This document shows positions 57,995-64,000 of a stretch of DNA of 64,000 nucleotides, in pieces. The notes under the pieces were generated by a model. That model was not told the origin of the DNA. It ran no database searches and was given only the letters and a program-made list of their open reading frames with translations. Position 1 is the first letter of the stretch, and each line of letters opens with the position of its first letter. The stretch is from Streptomyces sp. HUAS CB01. GTDB lineage: Bacteria > Actinomycetota > Actinomycetes > Streptomycetales > Streptomycetaceae. The position numbers and the translations under genes were made by a program. Location: assembly GCF_030406905.1 (NCBI RefSeq), contig NZ_CP129137.1, positions 7,285,501 through 7,349,500 of the forward strand, written 5' to 3'.

Positions 57995-58359
57995 ACGGGG
58001 TGGAGGGCGGAGCCCGCGACAGCGCCGACCTGGCGGCGGGCTTCGCCCGGCTCGAGGGCTATCTGATGGCCAACGCCCATGTCCTCGCGGCCCGGACGGC
58101 GGCCGAGGGGCTCGCCGACCGGATGCCCTGGCTCACGGCGGCCGAACGCACGGAGCTCGTACGCCTCAGTACCGCCGACCGCATCCAGGCGTCCCGGGAG
58201 CACTTCGAGGCGGTGGCCGTACGGGCGCGCGAACTGGAGGAGGAGTACGGGGCCCGCTACCGGGAACTTCGGCGCCGCGTCCTGACCCGGGGCGTCGCCT
58301 GTCTCACGGGCTGCCTCGCCCTCTGCACGACCACTTTCGTCCTCGCCGCCCAGCGGTGA
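57991..58359 (+). CDS. Small membrane protein coupled to ctaD
   Basis: A 122-residue protein. A helical soluble part ([58 protein letters not shown]) is followed by one C-terminal membrane helix ([17 protein letters not shown]). The GTG overlaps the ctaD stop, so the two are co-translated. Similar small proteins follow ctaD in other Streptomyces; the function is unknown, perhaps oxidase assembly or stability. Confidence 0.8.
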   Translation: MNGVEGGARDSADLAAGFARLEGYLMANAHVLAARTAAEGLADRMPWLTAAERTELVRLSTADRIQASREHFEAVAVRARELEEEYGARYRELRRRVLTRGVACLTGCLALCTTTFVLAAQR

Positions 58360-58447
58360 CGGAGGCGCGTCACGACGCCCAAGCCCGCGACGGCGGGCGG
58401 GTCCCGTCAGCGGGGCCGGCCGACCCGGTGTGACGCGGGCGTGCGGC

Positions 58448-58496
58448 ACGCGGAGGGGGCGGCCGGGCCCGATGTGGCGGGCCGCCCCCTCCGCGT
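58448..58496 (+). terminator. Terminator after the ctaD unit
   Basis: A perfect 17-base inverted repeat (58448-58464, 58480-58496) with a 15-base loop, about 90 bases after the last stop. Confidence 0.75.
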
Positions 58497-58625
58497 CGGC
58501 GCACGGCCCGTTCCCCGCCTCGCCTCCCCCGTCGGCGGGGGAACGGCCCTGCCAGTCGCGGAACTTGCCGTTCCCCTCCAATAATCGGTGTCGACGGCGC
58601 GGCACTCCTCGGTAGCGTCGCCGCC

Positions 58626-60287
58626 GTGACCCCAGCAGATCTCGCCGCCGTCATCTCCGCCGGCGTACACCAGGCCATCCAGTCCGGACGCATCGCGGGG
58701 GAGGCGCCCCGGGACATCCGCCCGGAGCGGCCCCGCCACCGAGGCCACGGCGACTACTCGACCAACGTCGCCATGCGGCTCGCCCGGTCCGCGGGCCTGC
58801 CCGCCCGGGCCGTCGCCGAGGTGCTGGCCCCGCTGGTCGGCGCGGCCGACGGAGTCGCGAAGGCCGAGGTCGCGGGTCCGGGATTCCTCAACATCACGCT
58901 GGAGAGCGCGGCGATCGGCGCCCTGGCCCGCGACATCGTCCTCGCCGGTGACACCTACGGCCGTACGGACCGGCTCGGCGGCCTCCGGCTCAATCTGGAG
59001 TTCGTCTCGGCCAACCCCACCGGCCCGGTGCACATCGGCGGCGCCCGGTGGGCGGTCGTGGGCGACGTGCTGGCGCGGCTGCTGGAGGCGTCGGGCGCGG
59101 ACGTGTCGCGGGAGTACTACTTCAACGACGCCGGAGTCCAGATCGACAGGTTCGCCCGCTCGCTGCTCGCCGCCGCCCAGGGCGCCCCGGCGCCCGAGGA
59201 CGGCTACAGCGGCGCGTACATCGAGGAGATCGCCGCCGCGGTGCTGCGCCGGCGGCCCCGGACCACGGAACTGCCGGAGTCCGAGGCCCTCGCCGTCTTC
59301 CGGGCGGAGGGCACGGCGCTGATGTTCGACGAGATCAAGACCTCGCTCGCCGCCTTCGGCACCCGCTTCGACGTCTACTTCAACGAGAAGGACCTCCACG
59401 ACCGGGGGGACCTGGACTCCGCGGTCGCCCGCCTGCGGGAGGGCGGTCACGTCTTCGAGGCCGAGGGCGCGCTCTGGCTGCGCACCACGGACTTCGGTGA
59501 CGACAAGGACCGGGTCCTGGTCAAGCGTGACGGCTCCTGGACGTACTTCACCGCGGACTGCGCGTACTACCTCAACAAGCGGTCCCGGGGGTTCGAGCGG
59601 GTCGTCATCATGCTCGGCGCCGACCACGCGGGCTATGTGGGCCGGATGCGTGCCATGGCCGCCTGCTTCGGTGACGACCCGGACGCGCACCTGGAGATCC
59701 TGATCGGCCAGCTGGTCAACCTGGTGAGGGACGGGGAGCCCGTCCGGATGAGCAAGCGGGCGGGCACCGTCGTCACCCTGGACGACCTGGTCGAGGCGGT
59801 CGGCGTGGACGCGGCGCGGTACGCGCTCGCGCGGGCCGGCGTGGACGCGACGATCGACCTCGACATCGACCTGCTCACACGGCAGTCGAACGACAACCCC
59901 GTCCACTACGTGCAGTACGCGCACACACGGCTGTGCGCCGTGCAGCGCAAGGCGGGGGAGGCAGGGATCGGAATGGGCGCGCCGCAGGACTTCGAGCCCT
60001 CCCTGCTCACCCACGGGCGGGAGACCGACCTGCTGGGCGTGCTGGCCGAGTTCCCGCAGGTGGTGGCGGCCGCGGCGGCGCTGCGCGAGCCGCACCGGGT
60101 AGCGCACTACCTGGAGCAGCTGGCCGGTACGTACCACCGCTTCTACGACGCGTGCCGCGTCCTGCCGCGCGCGGGTGAAGAGCCGGACGACCGCACCAGG
60201 GCCCGGCTCTGGCTGACCGACGCCGCCAGGGTGGTGCTGCGCAACGGGCTGCGGCTGCTCGGGGTTTCGGCGCCGGAACGCATGTGA
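58626..60287 (+). CDS. argS: Arginyl-tRNA synthetase
   Basis: A 553-residue class-I ArgRS. The N-terminal Add-1-like domain (to about 110) is followed by the catalytic core: [23 protein letters not shown] (HIGH-type motif as HIGG), [32 protein letters not shown] and the [14 protein letters not shown] loop. The C-terminal DALR anticodon domain is present ([22 protein letters not shown]). It charges tRNA-Arg. A TAGCGT box at 58613-58618 lies seven bases before the GTG, so the mRNA is probably leaderless. Whether it is the only ArgRS or a second copy cannot be told here. Confidence 0.93.
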   Translation: MTPADLAAVISAGVHQAIQSGRIAGEAPRDIRPERPRHRGHGDYSTNVAMRLARSAGLPARAVAEVLAPLVGAADGVAKAEVAGPGFLNITLESAAIGALARDIVLAGDTYGRTDRLGGLRLNLEFVSANPTGPVHIGGARWAVVGDVLARLLEASGADVSREYYFNDAGVQIDRFARSLLAAAQGAPAPEDGYSGAYIEEIAAAVLRRRPRTTELPESEALAVFRAEGTALMFDEIKTSLAAFGTRFDVYFNEKDLHDRGDLDSAVARLREGGHVFEAEGALWLRTTDFGDDKDRVLVKRDGSWTYFTADCAYYLNKRSRGFERVVIMLGADHAGYVGRMRAMAACFGDDPDAHLEILIGQLVNLVRDGEPVRMSKRAGTVVTLDDLVEAVGVDAARYALARAGVDATIDLDIDLLTRQSNDNPVHYVQYAHTRLCAVQRKAGEAGIGMGAPQDFEPSLLTHGRETDLLGVLAEFPQVVAAAAALREPHRVAHYLEQLAGTYHRFYDACRVLPRAGEEPDDRTRARLWLTDAARVVLRNGLRLLGVSAPERM

Positions 60288-60424
60288 GCGGGGGACCGTC
60301 GAGGCGCCACTACGCCCGTCGGCTGAACTCGGGGCCGGTCCGAGCCTCGCGCGCGGACGGGCCCCGGTCGTCGGCGCGACCATGGCAGAACCAGGCAGTG
60401 CCGTCGGCCGTGAAGGAGTTCACC

Positions 60425-60763
60425 GTGACAGCAGAACACTCCACCCCACCGGCCGAACCCGCCATCGCGGTGCTCGCGGCCGACGGCCGGCGCGCAGAGC
60501 TGGTCCTGACCGGGGAGATCGGGGCCGCGACCCTTCGTGAGCTCGAAGAACGCCTTGACGCGCCCCCGCTCGCGGGGGCCGCCGAGTGCGTCGTCGACAT
60601 GAGCGGGGTCACCCATCTCGACCTCGCGTGCGCGTACGCGCTGCTGAGAGCGGCCACCCTGCCGGCGGAACCGGCGGCGATGACCATCCGCGGGGCGGGC
60701 CGCACGGTCCGGCGGACGCTGCGCCACGCGGGGCTCGACACGGTCGCCACGATCGTGGACTGA
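60425..60763 (+). CDS. STAS-domain anti-sigma factor antagonist
   Basis: A 112-residue STAS protein of the SpoIIAA/RsbV type. The core reads RAELVLTGEIGAATLRELEERL, CVVDMSGVTHLDLACAYALLRA; the position usually held by the phosphorylated Ser is in MSGVTHLD, where Ser or Thr could serve. It would bind an RsbW-like anti-sigma factor, none of which is nearby. The GTG at 60425 has AAGGAG six bases before it. Confidence 0.85.
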   Translation: MTAEHSTPPAEPAIAVLAADGRRAELVLTGEIGAATLRELEERLDAPPLAGAAECVVDMSGVTHLDLACAYALLRAATLPAEPAAMTIRGAGRTVRRTLRHAGLDTVATIVD

Positions 60764-60781
60764 GCGACCGCCGCCCGGGCC

Positions 60782-60960
60782 GTGACCCCGCCGGCACTGC
60801 TCGGCCTCGCGCCGCCGGCGATCGGCATGTCCCACGCCGTCCTGCTCCGTGCCGCCGGTGACACCCGGACGGTGACGATCGCCTCGGTGACCAGCGACTA
60901 CGTCCTGCTCATCCCGCTCGGCCGGTACCTCGGGGTGCACACGGACTCGGCCTCCAGGGC
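60782..60960 (+). pseudogene. MATE efflux transporter, C-terminal remnant
   Basis: A short open stretch reads LLGLAPPAIGMSHAVLLRAAGDTRTVTIASVTSDYVLLIPLGRYLG. This matches the late membrane segments of MATE-family efflux proteins (the LRAAGDTR motif and following helix). The rest of the gene is absent on both sides. Confidence 0.65.
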
Positions 60961-61185
60961 CTCCACCCGGCCCGGACGGCCCCCGGCGCGCTGTGCGCCG
61001 TCCTCCTCCTGCCGCGCCACCGAAGGCGTTTCCGGGTACCGGCACGGTCCCGCCCGGAGTCCGCGCGAGAGTCGCTCGACCCGGCCACGCCACCGGGCCG
61101 GGGAACCTCCCCGTGAAACCCTTGGCCTGAACTCCCTTTCCGCGAGCTCCCTTTCCGTCGGGGAGGTGGCGGGAAGGGCTGTCGG

Positions 61186-61239
61186 CGAGGGCGAGGGCGA
61201 GGGCGAGGGCGAGGGCGAGGGCGAGGGCGAGGGCGAGGG
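61186..61239 (+). repeat. Hexanucleotide microsatellite, nine CGAGGG units
   Basis: Nine perfect consecutive copies of CGAGGG (54 bases). One strand is G-rich and could fold into a quadruplex-like structure. It lies in non-coding DNA 163 bases before the TauE start. Confidence 0.9.
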
Positions 61240-61402
61240 GGCGCGGGAACGCGTGAACCAGCGGAAGGACTGGTACCGCAAGCGTCGACGGTCTTCGGTG
61301 GGCGCAGGGGTGGGATGCCGCGCCGCCGCGGACAGTCGTGCATGATTCCGTCGGGCCGGTTCGCGCCGGCCCGGCGGCCGGGAGCAACGACCGGGGGACC
61401 GC

Positions 61403-62188
61403 ATGCAGTGGGAACTGGCAGTGGCCGGTCTCGCCGTCGGCATGCTGATCGCCGTGCTGACCGCCCCGGTGGGCGTGTCCGGCGCGGTCTTCCTGCTGCC
61501 GGTGCAACTGAGTGTGTTCGCGGTGCCCAACCCGGCCGTCACACCGACGAATCTGCTCTACAACGTGGTCGCCGGGCCCGGCGCCCTGCTCCGCTACCGG
61601 CGAGCCGGCGCGCTGCGGGGCCCGCTCGTGCGTCTGCTGGTGCTGGGCACCCTGCCGGGCGTGGTCATCGGCGCGGTCGTCCGCGTCTTCGTCCTCCCCG
61701 GCCCCCATGTCTTCCGACTGCTGGTGGCCGTCCTCATGCTGCCCCTGGGCCTCTGGCTGGTCGTGCGCACCCTCCGCCCCGCCTCTCCCCGCACGGGGCG
61801 CGGCGGGCTCTCGCCCCGTACGGTGGCAGGTCTGGCGCTCACCGTCGGGATCGTGGGCGGGGTCTACGGCATCGGCGGCGGCTCGATCCTCGGGCCGGTC
61901 CTCGTCGGCCGAGGCGTCCCCGTCACCGACGTGGCTCCCGCGGCGCTCGCCTCCACCTTCGCCACCTCCGTGGTCGGCGCCTCCACGTACGCCCTGCTGT
62001 CCCTGACCCAGACCGGCAGCATCGCCCCCGACTGGTTCCTCGGCCTCGCATGCGGCCTCGGCGGGCTCGTCGGCGGGTACATGGGCGCCCGCCTCCAGCC
62101 ACGGCTGCCCGAGACCTTCCTCCGCCTGCTCCTCGGCACGCTCGCCACCGCGCTGGGCGCTCTCTACGCGGTCGACGCACTGGGCTGA
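61403..62188 (+). CDS. TauE/SafE-family sulfite/anion exporter
   Basis: A 261-residue membrane protein with about eight hydrophobic segments and the two family repeats: GLAVGMLIAVLTAPVGVSGAVFLLP, VTPTNLLYNVVAGPGALLRYRRAGAL; then LTVGIVGGVYGIGGGSILGPVLVGRG, LASTFATSVVGASTYALL. It probably exports sulfite or a sulfonate, or moves a related anion. GGGGGA precedes the ATG. Monocistronic. Confidence 0.9.
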   Translation: MQWELAVAGLAVGMLIAVLTAPVGVSGAVFLLPVQLSVFAVPNPAVTPTNLLYNVVAGPGALLRYRRAGALRGPLVRLLVLGTLPGVVIGAVVRVFVLPGPHVFRLLVAVLMLPLGLWLVVRTLRPASPRTGRGGLSPRTVAGLALTVGIVGGVYGIGGGSILGPVLVGRGVPVTDVAPAALASTFATSVVGASTYALLSLTQTGSIAPDWFLGLACGLGGLVGGYMGARLQPRLPETFLRLLLGTLATALGALYAVDALG

Positions 62189-62597
62189 ACCGCCCGCGCA
62201 CCGGACCGCCCGGGTCCGTCGGCGGACGAACGCGACCGCCATGTCCGGGGCGTCGTCGCTCGGTGCGCCTCGCGGCAGGAGCGAGGACGCGAGGACCGGC
62301 CGGTACTCCTGCGGCCTCGCGCATCCGCTGCGCCTGCGGTATCGCGCGTATGGGTTCATCATGACGTGTATGGCCCGTACCGGCACACCGGTGGCCGTTT
62401 CCTCCCCATGCCCCGGGCCCCAGCGCCGGGCGGGGGTCCGCGGTTGCGCACGGCCGTGACCGCACGCGGCGCGATCGCCGCGGGTACGGCGAGCGGGTTC
62501 CGGCTCCTCGGCGAACACTCCTCGGCCAGTACCGAGCACTCCTCGGCGAGCACCGAGCACCGAGCACCCGAGAACGAAGAACAAGGAGTGCCGTTCC
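62189..62597. other. Intergenic region, TauE / VOC
   Basis: About 410 bases without a gene. Short direct repeats of a GAGCACTCCTCGG-type unit occur at about 62505-62575, just before the VOC ribosome site. Confidence 0.5.
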
Positions 62598-63041
62598 ATG
62601 GACATGAAGCTCGAGGTCGTGGTGATCCCCGTCGCCGACGTGGACCGGGCCAAAACCTTCTACCAGGCGCTGGGTTGGCGCGAGGACGCGGACTTCCCCA
62701 CCGATGACGGCTTCCGCGTGGTGCAGATGACGCCGCCCGGATCCCCCTGCTCGGTGATCTTCGGTACCGGAGTCAGCGACTCCGCACCCGGTTCGGCGCA
62801 GGGGCTGCACCTGGTCGTGTCGGACATCGAGGCGGCCCGCGCCGAGCTCGTCGAACGGGGAGTGGACGCCGTCGAGGTCTTCCACGACGCCGCAGGCGTG
62901 TTCCACCGCGCCGGCACCGCCAACCGGGTCCCGGGCCCCGACCCCGAACGCCGCAGTTACTCGTCCTTCGCCTCCTTCAGCGATCCCGACGGCAACGGTT
63001 GGATCGTGCAGGAGGTCACCGAACGCCTTCCCGGCCGCTGA
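62598..63041 (+). CDS. VOC-superfamily (glyoxalase-like) protein
   Basis: A 147-residue glyoxalase-fold protein: VVVIPVADVDRAKTFYQALGWREDADF, GLHLVVSDIEAARAELVERGVDAVEVFH and a C-terminal ASFSDPDGNGWIVQEVTERLPGR. The ends of the two betaalphabetabetabeta units give metal-binding His/Glu candidates. Function unknown. AAGGAG lies 12 bases before the ATG. Confidence 0.9.
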   Translation: MDMKLEVVVIPVADVDRAKTFYQALGWREDADFPTDDGFRVVQMTPPGSPCSVIFGTGVSDSAPGSAQGLHLVVSDIEAARAELVERGVDAVEVFHDAAGVFHRAGTANRVPGPDPERRSYSSFASFSDPDGNGWIVQEVTERLPGR

Positions 63042-63097
63042 CCCGGGTCCGTGCCCCACGCGTGTGCCGGGGAACGAGTGAACCGAGGTGACCACCG

Positions 63098-63409
63098 ATG
63101 GCGGACGAGAGTGTGCCGCACCCCAGCCTGACCGTCCGGTCGGGCCCCGGTCGGGCACTGGCTCCGGTTGCGCCGTTCGGACACGATGACCCGCTGCCCC
63201 TGAAAGGGCGGACGACGAGCAGCTACTGGTCGTTCGACAGCGACGTCGCCACCCGCGAGGACATCGCCTGGGCCTGCGACCTCCCGACGATCCACGCCAA
63301 CCGCATCGCGGGCCTGGTCGCGTTCCCCAATGACGACGTCGACCTGTACGTGGAGGGAACCCTGCTGCCGCGCCCCGCCGCGTCCACCCCGGCCGGGCCG
63401 CCCCGATGA
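63098..63409 (+). CDS. DUF427-like protein, shortened
   Basis: A 103-residue protein. The second half resembles DUF427 (PLKGRTTSSYWSF, IAWACDLP, ANRIAGLVAFPNDDVDLYVEG). The first beta-strands of a normal DUF427 domain are missing; the N-terminal 35 residues are short and Pro-rich. It may be an internally deleted or degenerate copy. GAGGTGACC precedes the ATG. Confidence 0.6.
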   Translation: MADESVPHPSLTVRSGPGRALAPVAPFGHDDPLPLKGRTTSSYWSFDSDVATREDIAWACDLPTIHANRIAGLVAFPNDDVDLYVEGTLLPRPAASTPAGPPR

Positions 63410-63437
63410 CGCGCGACGGCTCCCGGTCGCGACGCGG

Positions 63438-64000
63438 TCAGCCCCCCACGGCCTTCGCCCAGCCCCGGTCCACCGTCACCCTCGCCTTCTGCAGTTGTGC
63501 GTCCGTGGGGAACTGCGGCTCGCCCTCCACCGTCGGCAGCATCGCCGCGGCGGCCTCGTCGAGGGTGCCGTCCTCGCGCATGGCCTCCATCAGGACCGGG
63601 CGGGCATAGCCTTTGAGCCGGAGGTTCTGCCCCGCCGCGCTGAACAGGTACTCCTGCCAGAGCCGGGCGGCCGCCGGATGGGGGGCGTCCCTGTTGACGG
63701 CCAGGGCGTAGTACTGGGCGAAGCTGCCGTCGAAGGGGATCGCGACCTGCCAGTCCAGGCCCTTGTCACGGAACCGTTCCGCGTAGTCGAGGTTGACGTA
63801 GTCCCAGTCGATGCTGATGGGCGTCCGCCCCGTCTCGACCGCGGCCGAGGTGGACTCGACCGGGTTGAAGTTCCCGCGGTCGTCGAGTTCGGCGAAGAAG
63901 TCCAGACCGGGCCGGATGTCGTCGAACGACCCCCCGTTCGCGAGCGCGGCCGCGTAGACCCCGGCGAAGGCCGTGTTGGAACGGGTGGGGTCGCCGTCGA
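63438..64000 (-). CDS. ABC transporter solute-binding protein, C-terminal part
   Basis: The last 187 codons of a periplasmic-binding-type protein; the gene runs off the right edge. Segments such as TRSNTAFAGVYAAALANGGSFDDI, DWDYVNLDYAERFRDKG, FAQYYALAVNRDAPHPAAARLWQEYLFSAAGQ and YARPVLMEAM suit the PotD/iron/phosphonate-type binding proteins. Its permease and ATPase genes are probably outside the window. The stop is at 63438-63440. Confidence 0.85.
   Translation of the reverse strand, partial: DGDPTRSNTAFAGVYAAALANGGSFDDIRPGLDFFAELDDRGNFNPVESTSAAVETGRTPISIDWDYVNLDYAERFRDKGLDWQVAIPFDGSFAQYYALAVNRDAPHPAAARLWQEYLFSAAGQNLRLKGYARPVLMEAMREDGTLDEAAAAMLPTVEGEPQFPTDAQLQKARVTVDRGWAKAVGG

Larger units (their letters stand above)
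60764..61402. other. Non-coding stretch, STAS / TauE
   Basis: About 640 bases. Apart from the MATE remnant at its left end and a hexanucleotide repeat at 61186-61239, I see no gene. Confidence 0.55.

Noticed and set aside
58998..59060. HIGG instead of HIGH in ArgRS as a sign of lost activity
   Set aside because: As far as I recall the same HIGG form is usual in actinobacterial ArgRS, and the rest of the active site is intact.

Overview
The window is high-GC actinobacterial DNA, almost certainly from a Streptomyces chromosome. It carries a melC1-melC2 tyrosinase pair, an egtA-D ergothioneine operon, a WhiB-like protein, an encapsulin with a DyP peroxidase, many GTG starts, and genes with a TANNNT -10 box 6-8 bases before the start codon (probably leaderless). 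Gene order near the left end (fumarate reductase, ornithine-lipid acyltransferases, egt genes) resembles what I recall of S. coelicolor around SCO0910-SCO0924; this was not checked by search.

Left part (1-25 kb): the end of a succinate dehydrogenase/fumarate reductase operon; a crotonase; tyrosinase with its copper chaperone; a short UvrA-like ATPase behind a luciferase-like monooxygenase; broken SDR and cupin genes; a HAD phosphatase; dodecin; an orphan sugar-binding lipoprotein; an olsB-olsA-like acyltransferase pair; the translationally coupled egtABCD operon; a bacterial PARG; a LacI regulator; thioredoxin; a mercuric-reductase-like flavoenzyme; a TPR protein; a pirin; and a small coiled-coil/winged-helix protein.

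Central part (25-36 kb): this is the most interesting region. Two ECF41-type sigma factors with C-terminal SnoaL-like domains sit among a WhiB-like protein, a YceI protein, an NmrA-type SDR, an orphan fumarate-reductase-like flavoprotein, a ferredoxin-reductase-like flavoprotein, an aldo/keto reductase, an AhpD-like carboxymuconolactone decarboxylase and a decayed Ohr peroxidase gene. Eight promoters here share a two-block element, TGTCACA or a close variant, exactly 15 bases, then CGGTC or a close variant. They lie before the first sigma gene itself, whiB, the SDR, both flavoproteins, the dead ohr gene, the aldo/keto reductase and the decarboxylase. I read this as one auto-regulated redox regulon.

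Right part (36-64 kb): a VOC protein and a second short UvrA-like ATPase; a DyP-encapsulin nanocompartment operon with a visible cargo-loading peptide; an AraC regulator; a frameshifted GH29 fucosidase; an MHS-family transporter; an NTF2-like protein; a Na+/H+ antiporter; a frameshifted DUF1254/DUF1214 gene with a partner; a histidine-kinase fragment; a large lipoprotein; the remains of a Tn554-like recombinase unit; an orphan cytochrome oxidase subunit I; an ArgRS; a STAS protein; a MATE remnant; a TauE/SafE permease; a VOC protein; a DUF427 fragment; and a partial ABC solute-binding protein. From about 44 to 56 kb decayed genes and mobile-element remains are common, so this is accessory DNA.
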